From Candidatus Thiodiazotropha sp. (ex Epidulcina cf. delphinae) (GTDB taxonomy: Bacteria; Pseudomonadota; Gammaproteobacteria; Chromatiales; Chromatiaceae): DNA of 59,792 nucleotides. The stretch lies in assembly GCA_025656455.1 (NCBI GenBank), contig JAHXHS010000032.1, forward strand, positions 1 through 59,792. The letters are read 5' to 3'. Of this stretch, positions 8,623-16,243 are shown piece by piece. The first letter of the stretch is position 1, and the number at the start of each line of letters is the position of its first letter. The notes beneath the pieces are model-generated. The model worked only from the letters and a program-made list of their open reading frames with translations. It was not told where the DNA came from and searched no databases. The position numbers and the translations under genes were made by a program.

Positions 8623-8888
8623 TGTAGTGTCCTATACTGTTTGACGTTTTCAGAGGCCCGCAAATGACTCAAGACAAGGCGCAGCCCGCCGTCAATGGTT
8701 GCCCCATTAACAAGGACTGCAACGCAGGATTGAGTCATTTGCGGGCCTCCCTTCGGGCGCGACGAGAAGCCATCATCCGCGTTGTTGCGTTGCTTGGAAA
8801 GGGCGCGCCATTCCCTGCACAACGCGCCTAGCGGCTAATGGCTTCTCGTCACGCTGAAAACGTCAAACAGTATAGGACACTACACTAG
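8619..8888. mobile_element. CTAG-bounded hairpin element (MITE-like), copy 2, inside a TA operon
   Basis: A 270-nt element with perfect 35-nt terminal inverted repeats, 8619-8653 and 8854-8888, both beginning at CTAG and continuing TGTAGTGTCCTATACT. Inside are two further hairpins: GGCCCGCAAATGACTCAA with its complement about 8730-8748, and GACGAGAAGCCAT with its complement about 8838-8850. The whole would fold as a three-armed structure. No transposase is present. The outer CTAG pair is consistent with duplication of TA within a CTAG target, the preference reported for IS630-type transposition, or with duplication of all four bases. Confidence 0.85.
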
Positions 8889-9262
8889 TGGCGGTACTGG
8901 TCGACACCTGTGGCTGGATTGAATGGCTGACGGACGGTGCGCTTGCGAAAAGTTATCTGCCTTACATGAAGACACCCGAGACACTGATAATCCCCACCTC
9001 CCTGCAGTTCGAACTGTACAAGTGGGCCAAGCGAGAACAGGGAGAAACCCGGGCGCTGGAGGCTTTGGCCTTGACGGAACAGGGCAAGGTGATACCTTTG
9101 AATACCTCACTCGCGCTATTTGCGGCCGATCTGGCGCTGGCACACCAGCTCTCCTTTGCAGACGCGATCATCTATTCCACTGCTAGGCAGACGGGTGCGC
9201 AATTGGTAACTTCGGATGACCATTTCAAGGGCCTGCCGGAAGTCACTTATTTCTCCAAATAA
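8888..9262 (+). CDS. PIN-domain toxin (VapC-like ribonuclease)
   Basis: A 124-residue PIN nuclease. The acidic metal site is visible as Asp6 (VLVDTCGWIEWL), Glu41 in QFELYKWAK, Asp95 in LSFADAIIYSTAR and Asp113-Asp114 in LVTSDDHFKGL. VapC-type toxins cut tRNA or rRNA. The GTG start uses the last G of the CTAG bounding the inserted element, so the element reached the gene boundary without touching a coding base. It may now depend on read-through of the hairpins or on a promoter within the element. Confidence 0.9.
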   Translation: MAVLVDTCGWIEWLTDGALAKSYLPYMKTPETLIIPTSLQFELYKWAKREQGETRALEALALTEQGKVIPLNTSLALFAADLALAHQLSFADAIIYSTARQTGAQLVTSDDHFKGLPEVTYFSK

Positions 9263-9270
9263 GGTACGAT

Positions 9271-9301
9271 CATCTACTACCCGCAAAGCGGGTAGTAGAT
9301 G
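9271..9301 (+). terminator. Hairpin after the VapC-like gene
   Basis: A perfect 14-bp stem (9271-9284 with 9288-9301; CATCTACTACCCGC) and a 3-nt loop, 8 nt after the toxin stop. No U-run follows, so it may be an attenuating or RNA-stabilising structure rather than a classic intrinsic terminator. Confidence 0.6.
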
Positions 9302-9400
9302 AAAGCCCTCCAAAGGGGGCTATGTTAGGGCCACATCTCACTTTTCCGCGCCAGCACTCCGCCATCCCGGTTTTCGACCACTGGGTCAGGCATGCAATAT

Positions 9401-9480
9401 TTCTCTCGCCAAGATCGCAAAGTACGCCAAGAAGACATTGTCTGAGGATCCTTTGCGGGCTCGGCGACTTTGCGAGAATT
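9401..9480. repeat. REP-like palindrome of the TCTCGC-AAAGATCGC type, copy 1
   Basis: Imperfect inverted repeat: TTCTCTCGCCAAGATCGCAA on the left, TTTGCGGGCTCGGCGACTTT then GCGAGAA on the right. A better-preserved copy is at 30735-30814. This resembles intergenic palindromes common in many bacteria. Confidence 0.6.
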
Positions 9481-9612
9481 CCTTTTCCTCGTATGATCTC
9501 AGCGAGCTATCAGTTTCGACGAATTACCTCATCGTTTTACACTTTGGTTCCACCATCATGACGGATGAATGGATAAATAATACAAAGCCCATATTATTAA
9601 CCCACTGAATCA

Positions 9613-9881
9613 TCAATGGGTTTTGTGTCGTCGCACTCCCTTAGCCACGGATGTAGGTATATTAGGACTTAAAGGGTTGGCGGTTACGGTTCGTGTTGCC
9701 GGATTGACGACCAAGTCCATGTCTTCCATTGGAATGGCTCCCAGCAATACACTATCACCCAGCACCAAGGCCCCTGTGATACAGGTGCGGCCATCGAATC
9801 TGATGACTATCGGCCCGACATAGGGAACCAGATGCTTTTACCATCAGCAGCGGTTACTTCACGCTTTTCAACCTCACACAT
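9613..9881 (-). pseudogene. Broken retroviral-type (clan AA) aspartic protease gene
   Basis: Reading the minus strand, residues GPIVIRFDGRTC, ITGALVLGDSVLLGAIPMED and MDLVVNPATRTVTANPLSPN match the C-terminal half of small bacterial clan AA aspartic proteases, which typically end in this way. Upstream, EKREVTAADGK fits the same family but lies in another frame, so there is a frameshift at about 9830. No N-terminal DTGA active-site segment remains upstream, so this is a truncated and shifted relic. Genes of this type often neighbour PIN toxins. Confidence 0.75.
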
Positions 9882-9912
9882 GTTCTATTCAGCCTCGCCA
9901 AACCATCAAAAT

Positions 9913-9942
9913 AAAGGTACAATCTGTACAAATTGTACCTTT
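9913..9942 (+). promoter_or_regulatory. Operator-like inverted repeat of the Phd-PIN module
   Basis: AAAGGTACAA (9913-9922) and its complement TTGTACCTTT (9933-9942) flank a further TGTACA at 9925-9930. This is a dyad just upstream of the antitoxin ribosome site (AAGGAG, 9946-9951), where Phd-family antitoxins normally bind to autorepress. Confidence 0.7.
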
Positions 9943-9956
9943 TTCAAGGAGCCATC

Positions 9957-10205
9957 ATGCGCACCGTATCCGCCAGCGAGGCCAAACAGGGACTGGCCAA
10001 GGTCATAGAGGCCGCCGCAAGGGAGCCCGTCGTGATCCAACGCCAAAAACGCGATGTCGCCGTCGTCCTCTCGATGCAGGAGTATGAACGTCTATCGCGG
10101 CTCAATGTTGCCGAATTCCAACGCTTTTGCGACAAGGTGGGCACTGCGGCAACTGAGGCCGGAATGACAGAGGACAAGCTCGCCAAACTACTCACAAATG
10201 ACTGA
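9957..10205 (+). CDS. Phd/YefM-type antitoxin
   Basis: An 82-residue antitoxin. MRTVSASEAKQGLAKVIEAA and EPVVIQRQKRDVAVVLSMQE then YERLSRL form the Phd/YefM DNA-binding fold; the C-terminal helices bind the toxin. I chose ATG 9957 because it follows a ribosome site and keeps the operator dyad outside the coding region. It overlaps the PIN toxin gene by 8 nt. Confidence 0.9.
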   Translation: MRTVSASEAKQGLAKVIEAAAREPVVIQRQKRDVAVVLSMQEYERLSRLNVAEFQRFCDKVGTAATEAGMTEDKLAKLLTND

Positions 10206-10611
10206 GCAATCGCTCTGGGTGTTGGACACAAACATCCTCATCAGCCGCCTTCTCGTTCCCGGAGGTATTGCGGCGCAAGCGGCGGATCATGCGCTTACAC
10301 GCGGCGTCCTGTTGGTATCCGAAGATACCCTAGGTGAACTGATAGAGGTCTTGAGCCGCCCCAAATTCGACGCTTATATCTCACACGAGGACCGAAGGCG
10401 ATTCCTGGAACTGCTGGGAGGCGTTGCCCGTATCGTCCCTATCATCAGCCAGATTCACGCATGCCGTGACGCCAAAGATGACAAATTTCTCGATGTTGCC
10501 TTGAATGGCGACGCCAAAGCCATCATCACCGGTGGTTGTGACCTACTCGGCCTCGATCCATTCCACGGTATACGCATCGTCAACCCTACCACCTTTCTGA
10601 CTTGGGCATAA
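10198..10611 (+). CDS. PIN-domain toxin of the Phd-PIN module
   Basis: A 137-residue PIN nuclease of the putative toxin-antitoxin PIN family. The acidic residues are Asp10 (VLDTNILISRLL), Glu46/Glu49 (DTLGELIEVLSRPKF), Asp93-Asp94 (RDAKDDKFLDVALNGDAK) and the terminal segment IITGGCDLLGLDPFHGI, in which Asp is kept. Predicted activity is metal-dependent RNA cleavage held off by the upstream antitoxin. It differs from the VapC-like toxin at 8888 and is not a duplicate of it. Confidence 0.9.
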   Translation: MTEQSLWVLDTNILISRLLVPGGIAAQAADHALTRGVLLVSEDTLGELIEVLSRPKFDAYISHEDRRRFLELLGGVARIVPIISQIHACRDAKDDKFLDVALNGDAKAIITGGCDLLGLDPFHGIRIVNPTTFLTWA

Positions 10612-10748
10612 ACCCAGTACTACCCATATCTTTCAATAGTACTGATAGGCTGCTTTTCGTCATTTCTGGCATGGCTGAGCTGCAGTGCCGTGGTTACCTG
10701 AGCCTAAACAGACTCACGAATTCTACTGACGAGGCCTGTTATTCCAGC

Positions 10749-10775
10749 AAAAAGTGACAATTTCTGTCACTTTTT
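10749..10775. promoter_or_regulatory. Perfect dyad upstream of pilA
   Basis: AAAAAGTGACA (10749-10759) and its exact complement TGTCACTTTTT (10765-10775) with a 5-nt spacer. Two readings fit: a weak intrinsic terminator for the upstream toxin operon (a T-run follows the stem on both strands), or an activator site for PilR, whose reported sites contain TGTC. It is centred about 165 nt before the sigma-54 promoter. Confidence 0.55.
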
Positions 10776-10926
10776 AACACACGTTTTCTCTGCTTGCCTC
10801 AGCAGCATCGACCATGTAAGCTCTTTGCAAACCAGGAGGCACAATCCAAAAAAGCATGATATTTCAATAAGTTACAGTCGGCCACGCACCACCGCCACAG
10901 GTTAAGGACAAAGCATCATGGCAGCT

Positions 10927-10942
10927 TGGCACACCACCTGCT
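10927..10942 (+). promoter_or_regulatory. Sigma-54 promoter of pilA
   Basis: TGGCACACCACCTGCT matches the -24/-12 consensus TGGCAC-N5-TTGCW with the GG and GC exactly 10 nt apart; only one T of the -12 TT is changed to C. It predicts a start at about 10953 and an 80-nt leader before the prepilin ATG. PilR in the same window supplies the required activator. Confidence 0.85.
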
Positions 10943-11033
10943 TAAAAATAAGCAATCCGGCGAAAATTCCGGCCTAAAGTTTCGATATCACTCGCCGACA
11001 ACTCAGGCACCCATGCAAAACGGAGCACTAATC

Positions 11034-11531
11034 ATGAAAAGACAATCTGGTTTTACCCTTATCGAACTGATGATCGTTGTCGCGATCATTGGTATATTGG
11101 CGGCTATCGCTATCCCAGCCTATCAGGATTACACCATCCGCACTCAGATCACAGAAGGTTTGAACCTGGCAGCTGAGGGCAAATCCTCCATGGGCGACTT
11201 TAATTCGGCCCGAGGCCGCTGGTCCACAGTTACCAATGTCTCTTATGGCATGGCGGCAGGGGGTTCGATTACAGGCAATTACGTAACATCCGTTTCGACT
11301 GGCTCCGCTGGCGGTGAAGGCTTCATCGACATCACCTACGGCAACAGGGCCAACACAAACATTGCCGCTCAAGTAGTACGGCTCGTGGGCTGCACAAACG
11401 CTGCTGGCGGTATTGTTTGGATCTGCGGAGATGCGAATGCACCAGCAGGCGTCAGCTGTGCACCTGGCACTCCCGGCGCAGCCGCCACTACCGTCTTGCC
11501 TAAGTACCTGTCTGCTGACTGCCGTAACTAG
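11034..11531 (+). CDS. pilA: Type IV major prepilin
   Basis: A 165-residue type IVa pilin. The short leader MKRQSG is followed by FTLIELMIVVAIIGILAAIA, with cleavage after Gly6 and the conserved Glu at mature position 5. The hydrophobic helix and PAYQDYTIRTQITEGL are typical; the C-terminal part has several cysteines (VGCTNAAGG, IWICGDA-type segments, VSCAPG, ADCRN) that can close the D-loop. I chose ATG 11034 because a longer frame would begin inside the sigma-54 promoter; GGAG lies at 11022-11025. PilD (27987) should process it and PilB/PilC assemble it. Confidence 0.95.
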   Translation: MKRQSGFTLIELMIVVAIIGILAAIAIPAYQDYTIRTQITEGLNLAAEGKSSMGDFNSARGRWSTVTNVSYGMAAGGSITGNYVTSVSTGSAGGEGFIDITYGNRANTNIAAQVVRLVGCTNAAGGIVWICGDANAPAGVSCAPGTPGAAATTVLPKYLSADCRN

Positions 11532-11555
11532 TCGCTCTCAGACACTCCGGCTACA

Positions 11556-11582
11556 AAGGGCATCTTAAGATGCCCTTTTTTC
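11556..11582 (+). terminator. Intrinsic terminator of pilA
   Basis: AAAGGGCATCTTAAGATGCC and then CTTTTTTCC: a palindromic stem, AAAGGGCATCTT pairing with AAGATGCCCTTT, followed by a T-run, 25 nt after the pilA stop. Confidence 0.9.
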
Positions 11583-11614
11583 CTCATCGCCTCCGAAACA
11601 ATCATTCGTTAGAG

Positions 11615-13627
11615 ATGAGCCGCACCAGATATCCCATAGGATCTCGACAACCAGCCCATTGGCTACTCGCAGCAGCCTCAGTACTACTCCTGCTCTGGGC
11701 TTACGCTCCAGGTATCTCAGGACCTTTCGTATTTGATGATACCCCTCAGATAACCAAAAACCCACTGCTCCATGTAACTGAATTTTCGCTCCCCGAGCTT
11801 TATGCGGCCGCCACATCCTACAGCACGGGTCTACGGCCACTCAGCATGCTCAGTTTGGCGCTCAATCACTATTTCAGCGGCCTTGAACCGACTGCCTTCA
11901 AGATAACCAATCTACTCATCCACCTGATCAACGCAGTCAGCATCTTTTTTTTCGTATTTCTCTCGCTTCGTCTCTTGACCGTTACCCAAGACCTCCCACA
12001 CTCGCCAACAACTCTGGTCGGAACAAGCCTTGCCGTTGCGGCGGGATGGGCGCTTCACCCGGTCAATCTGACATCTGTCCTCTATATTGTCCAACGCATG
12101 GCGTCTCTCTCCGCCCTGTTCTGCCTTTGGGGCATGATCGCCTATCTATTGGCCAGAAAACGGATGATCGAAGGAAAGCCACATGGCGGCCTACTGATTC
12201 TTCTCGCCTTAGGTCTTGGTACACTTTTTTCAATCGCCGCCAAAGAAAACGGGATTCTACTCCCCCTGTTGTTGCTTGTGATCGAATGGACGCTGTTTGG
12301 CTTTCGTACAGTAAACGCCTCTGATCGGCGCCGTCTGACGATCCTACTGTATGGGGCGACAGGACTCCCTTTGATTGCCGCTGCGATCTTCTTTATCACC
12401 AACCCTGGATGGCTCGCCAGCTTATACGAGCTTCGGGATTTCAGCATGATCGAGCGCTTGCTGACGGAAAGCCGGGTGCTCTGGATCTATCTCGGGTTAC
12501 TGCTCATTCCGAGGCCTGCCCGTTTTAGCCTGTTTCATGACGATATTCCAATCTCCCACGGATTGACAGACCCCTGGACAACCCTGGCTGCCTGCGCAGG
12601 ACTTATTGTCCTTTTCGCCACCGCTCTTTTCTGTCGTAAGCGCGAACCTGTTCTCTCTTTCGGTATTCTGTTCTTTTTTTGCGGCCATTTGCTCGAATCG
12701 ACCATCTTTCCCCTCGAAATCGCTCATGAGCATAGAAACTATCTGCCCAGTGTCGGTGTTTTTATGGCCGTATTCTATTACCTTATGAAAGCTCCGGTCA
12801 AAATCGGCAACATTCATCTGGGGCGCACAGCAATTCCCTTGGTAATACTATTCTTGTCGCTGATCACCTGGAACCGTGCATCCATCTGGGCAACCCCCCT
12901 AGACCTTGCCCTGGTAAACCTGGAAAGCCACCCAAACTCCCCACGCTGGCAATTTGAGACCGGCCGCGTCTATGAGGAGCTTTCGTTGCACCAGAATAAA
13001 AGAGGGAAGGAGCTTGCCAATCTCGCGATCAACCACTTCCAGCAGGCCGCCCGACTAGGAGGCGACCACCAAGCCGCTGGCCTGATCGCTATCGTACATA
13101 TGAGCACGATCCATAAAAGAGACATAAGCACTTCACTTCTTGATGAGTTAAACGATGCCCTTTCTAACGCAAAAGTGGGAGCAACATCTATACTCAATCT
13201 TGAGCAACTAACATTATGTGTCGCCCATCAAGAGTGTTATCTCCCCTACGAGACGATTGAGAATTTCCACGAAAGCGTTATGGCAAATCCGGTTATCAGC
13301 CGCTCAGCGCGTGGCCGTCTCAAGGCCGACCTCGCTCAATTAGCTTTGAACATTGGCCGGCCATCCGATGCCCTCGACCTTCTGCAACAAGCCGTCGAGG
13401 ACAATCCGGCGCATGTACAGCATTATCTCAACCTGGCGTATGTGCAAATCCTGCTAGGGCAAACCCAAGCAGCCGAGATCACGCTTGCCGACGCATCTGC
13501 GCATGACCGGTTTGGTAACAATGAAACACGCATCACCGCCATCGTTAAACAGCTTGACAAAGCCAAGGCAAAGCGTGATACCAATGCAAACAAAGCACAG
13601 CCTGATAACAACCTGAAGGTAAATTGA
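11615..13627 (+). CDS. GT-C membrane glycosyltransferase with TPR tail (TMTC-like)
   Basis: A 670-residue protein with about ten membrane segments over residues 15-420 and a soluble C-terminal half with TPR-like helices (FETGRVYEELS; PSDALDLLQQAVEDNPAHVQ). The early loop GPFVFDDTPQITKNPLL holds the acidic pair typical of GT-C enzymes that use lipid-linked sugars, as in TMTC-type protein O-mannosyltransferases. Position right after pilA suggests a pilin or surface glycan transferase, by analogy with glycosylation genes next to pilA elsewhere; this is inference. I chose ATG 11615, since an earlier start would lie in the pilA terminator. Confidence 0.75.
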   Translation: MSRTRYPIGSRQPAHWLLAAASVLLLLWAYAPGISGPFVFDDTPQITKNPLLHVTEFSLPELYAAATSYSTGLRPLSMLSLALNHYFSGLEPTAFKITNLLIHLINAVSIFFFVFLSLRLLTVTQDLPHSPTTLVGTSLAVAAGWALHPVNLTSVLYIVQRMASLSALFCLWGMIAYLLARKRMIEGKPHGGLLILLALGLGTLFSIAAKENGILLPLLLLVIEWTLFGFRTVNASDRRRLTILLYGATGLPLIAAAIFFITNPGWLASLYELRDFSMIERLLTESRVLWIYLGLLLIPRPARFSLFHDDIPISHGLTDPWTTLAACAGLIVLFATALFCRKREPVLSFGILFFFCGHLLESTIFPLEIAHEHRNYLPSVGVFMAVFYYLMKAPVKIGNIHLGRTAIPLVILFLSLITWNRASIWATPLDLALVNLESHPNSPRWQFETGRVYEELSLHQNKRGKELANLAINHFQQAARLGGDHQAAGLIAIVHMSTIHKRDISTSLLDELNDALSNAKVGATSILNLEQLTLCVAHQECYLPYETIENFHESVMANPVISRSARGRLKADLAQLALNIGRPSDALDLLQQAVEDNPAHVQHYLNLAYVQILLGQTQAAEITLADASAHDRFGNNETRITAIVKQLDKAKAKRDTNANKAQPDNNLKVN

Positions 13628-13628
13628 C

Positions 13629-14372
13629 ATGGGAGGGATCCAGTCCGCATACGGCCTGCTCGAATGGTTGCGCGGCTCACCGCTTCACCCACAATGGATT
13701 GCTGACCGTTCCCATGCGCGTTCACGAAAAACCATGCTCAGGCTAAAAAATGCAACCATCGTCGACATAGGCTGTGGCGCCAGTGTCCACCCAGGGCTCG
13801 CCTCCCCATCTAATCAGGTAATCAGACTCGACTACCCAAGCACCGGAATACGCTATCCGGCCCGTCCTGATGTTTTCGGAAACGCCCAACAGTTGCCGTT
13901 CGCGGAGAGATGCGCTGATGCCGCACTACTTCTCGAAGTCGCTGAGCACCTGCCAAAACCACAGCAGGCGCTTGTCGAGATTGCCAGAATAGTAAAACCG
14001 GGAGGCTCACTCTACTTCTCTGCGCCCTTTGTCTACCCACTGCATGACCGCCCTCATGATTATCATCGGTTCACCCGTTTCGGCATTCTGCAACTCTTAA
14101 CCGCTAACGGTTTCGAGATCCAGGAGCTGGTTGAACACGGCAACCCTTTGACTGCGGCCCTGCAGCTACTGAATTTGGCCCTGTTGGAGGCGGTGAGGGA
14201 TATGGCGGAACACTCCTTCTTTGCATCGGCTCTCCTCGCGCTTATGTCTTACCCTATCACGCTGCTCATTAACCTGCTGGCCATGCCTTTGTCTGCGCTA
14301 CCCTGGCAGGGGGGCACTTGTCTTGGCTACTTCATCCACGCCCGCCGGCGACCAACGGCTGAGTCGACATGA
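13629..14372 (+). CDS. SAM-dependent methyltransferase (class I)
   Basis: A 247-residue methyltransferase. Motif I is ATIVDIGCGASVHPG (about 43-57). ADAALLLEVAEHLPKP (motif IV region) and RIVKPGGSLYFSAPF follow, then HDRPHDYHRFTRFGI, a pattern of methyltransferases in polysaccharide loci. The C-terminus has a hydrophobic stretch (ALLALMSYPITLLINLLAMP) that may associate with the membrane. It starts 1 nt after the stop of the GT-C gene and overlaps the next gene by 4 nt (ATGA). Its substrate is unknown, probably a glycan or lipid-linked sugar. Confidence 0.8.
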   Translation: MGGIQSAYGLLEWLRGSPLHPQWIADRSHARSRKTMLRLKNATIVDIGCGASVHPGLASPSNQVIRLDYPSTGIRYPARPDVFGNAQQLPFAERCADAALLLEVAEHLPKPQQALVEIARIVKPGGSLYFSAPFVYPLHDRPHDYHRFTRFGILQLLTANGFEIQELVEHGNPLTAALQLLNLALLEAVRDMAEHSFFASALLALMSYPITLLINLLAMPLSALPWQGGTCLGYFIHARRRPTAEST

Positions 14373-15124
14373 ATAAACCACGCTACCAAGAGAATCTCTC
14401 TCTCCACTCCCCAATCCTTCTGGACAAGGAGTACAAGGCGCCTAAGATCGCCAAGATGCTGTCGATACTGAAAGCAGCCGATCTGATTGGAGCTGAACAA
14501 AAGTACGTTGCGGTAGACCTGGGTTGTTCAGGAGGTTTGTTCACCCAATCGCTCACACAGTATTTTGAGCGCATTATCGGTTTCGATATCGATCCCCATG
14601 CCTTATCGCGTGCGCAAAACGAAAATCAATCGCCGAATCTACTCTTCGTATTAGGAAGCGCGAATGACCTGCCGCTTCCTTCTGATTCGGTGGATTTACT
14701 ATTATGCAACCATGTTTACGAACATGTGCCTGATGCGCCTCGACTTTTCTCAGAGATCGAACGAATCCTCAAGCCCGGTGGAAGCTGCTATCTAGGTGCA
14801 GCATCGAGACTGACATTGATCGAACCCCACTATCACCTGCCGTTCCTGTCTTGGCTGCCAAAGCCTCTGGCCCATCGCTATATGCGGCTCGCCGGCCGTG
14901 GTAGTTACTACTATGAAAACCTGCGTACTTTAGGCGGGATCAGGCGGCTGGTTTCACGTTTCAACACCACGGACTACACATTGCAAGTAGTGGCGGATCC
15001 GGATCGTTTTCACGCTCGCGATCTGTTGCCAAAGGGCAGTTTCTTTGATCGAGTTCCCTTATGGGCCTGGCGGGCCCTCTACTCTTTGCTCCCCAGCTAC
15101 ATCTTCATCCTTACCAAGAGATGA
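14369..15124 (+). CDS. SAM-dependent methyltransferase (class I)
   Basis: A 251-residue methyltransferase. Motif I is YVAVDLGCSGGLFTQSL (about 47-63); the acidic GFDIDPHALSRA binds the SAM ribose. LLLCNHVYEHVPDAPRLFSE and RILKPGGSCYLGAASR follow. It is not a close duplicate of its upstream neighbour. Both ends overlap flanking genes by 4 nt, so the four plus-strand genes from 11615 behave as one translationally coupled operon. Confidence 0.82.
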   Translation: MNKPRYQENLSLHSPILLDKEYKAPKIAKMLSILKAADLIGAEQKYVAVDLGCSGGLFTQSLTQYFERIIGFDIDPHALSRAQNENQSPNLLFVLGSANDLPLPSDSVDLLLCNHVYEHVPDAPRLFSEIERILKPGGSCYLGAASRLTLIEPHYHLPFLSWLPKPLAHRYMRLAGRGSYYYENLRTLGGIRRLVSRFNTTDYTLQVVADPDRFHARDLLPKGSFFDRVPLWAWRALYSLLPSYIFILTKR

Positions 15125-16230
15125 CAATGCACACAACTCGTACACTCTTTTTCCGGCTTATCAACTGGACATCGCGCACACTGTTCGCCAACCGTTTGTC
15201 TCACGCGCATATACAAGCGTTTCTCAGAAACAGCTCGCTTCGCAAGCTGTGGAACCTGGCCATCGTCTACAAGGACATCTACTTGGGCCGCGAGCACACG
15301 CGCAGTAAACCTTTCGTCCTGATCCTGGAAACCACCAACATCTGCAATCTTAAATGCCCATTTTGCTTAACCGGAAAAGGAATTTCCGGTGGACGTGCGC
15401 TCAGGCATATGTCATTTGATACCGCAAAACACATAGTCGACCAAGTGGCGGACAGTATTTATCTATTACAGTTATATACTTGGGGCGAACCGCTGCTCAA
15501 CAAAAACACACTGAGCATTATCGAATACACAAAAACAAAGAATGTCTATGTTATGCTTTCCACCAATGCCACGGCAATGACACCCGAATACAATAAACGC
15601 CTGATTGAGTCCGGCATCGACTACATCACTGTATCTATTGACGGCGGAAGCAGTGAGTCTTACAAAAAATATCGAGTCGGCGGTGATTACGAGAAAGTAT
15701 TAAACAATGTCAAAGACCTATTGCAACAACGCAGATCACGCAAAGCAAAGAACCCATTCATAGAGTGGCAGTTTGTTGTTTTCCGGCATAATGAGCACGA
15801 AGTCAATGCTACTGAGAAAATGGCCTATCAAATAGGCGTAGATAAATTTACGCCCCTGCCAGCCTATACGGAAGATGAATCCTGGCTTGCAACCGATGAG
15901 CGCTTCCGCCCTCAACTACTGAATCCCGAACGCCTGAAAAACTGCGCTCGCCCCTGGACTCATCTAAACATTCGCGCCGATGGCGGTGTGGCGTCATGCT
16001 GCTACGAGTTCTTCAAAAAAGATGATTTCGGGTCTATGGATGAAACGCCTTTCTCCGAAACCTGGAATAATCGTCTCTTTCAACAATCCCGTAGAATCAT
16101 TGGACAGGAACGCAGGAGAGTCCCGCTGGAAAAATCCGATATCATTTGTTACAACTGTGTCAAATCGGGAGTCAGACCATCGTATGTTACTATCGATGCT
16201 GACGATCTCAAGCTCAACAAGCCAGGATAA
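15121..16230 (+). CDS. Radical SAM/SPASM enzyme
   Basis: A 369-residue radical SAM protein. ETTNICNLKCPFCLTGKG contains the CxxxCxxC cluster site; TWGEPLLNK is the GGE-like SAM contact and STNATAMTPEY a further core motif. The C-terminal SPASM-like part has CARPWTHLNIRADGGVASCC and CYNCVKSG for an auxiliary cluster. The ATG at 15121 forms an ATGA overlap with the preceding methyltransferase; a second ATG lies at 15127. Enzymes like this in surface glycan loci modify sugars or lipids; the reaction is not identifiable here. It converges on the next gene with 13 nt between. Confidence 0.85.
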   Translation: MTMHTTRTLFFRLINWTSRTLFANRLSHAHIQAFLRNSSLRKLWNLAIVYKDIYLGREHTRSKPFVLILETTNICNLKCPFCLTGKGISGGRALRHMSFDTAKHIVDQVADSIYLLQLYTWGEPLLNKNTLSIIEYTKTKNVYVMLSTNATAMTPEYNKRLIESGIDYITVSIDGGSSESYKKYRVGGDYEKVLNNVKDLLQQRRSRKAKNPFIEWQFVVFRHNEHEVNATEKMAYQIGVDKFTPLPAYTEDESWLATDERFRPQLLNPERLKNCARPWTHLNIRADGGVASCCYEFFKKDDFGSMDETPFSETWNNRLFQQSRRIIGQERRRVPLEKSDIICYNCVKSGVRPSYVTIDADDLKLNKPG

Positions 16231-16243
16231 AACATCACTGGAC

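Noticed and set aside
10926..11033. N-terminal extension of the pilin frame
   Set aside because: It would start within the sigma-54 promoter and place 36 residues before a proper prepilin leader.
11570..11614. N-terminal extension of the GT-C gene
   Set aside because: The upstream ATG lies in the stem of the pilA terminator.
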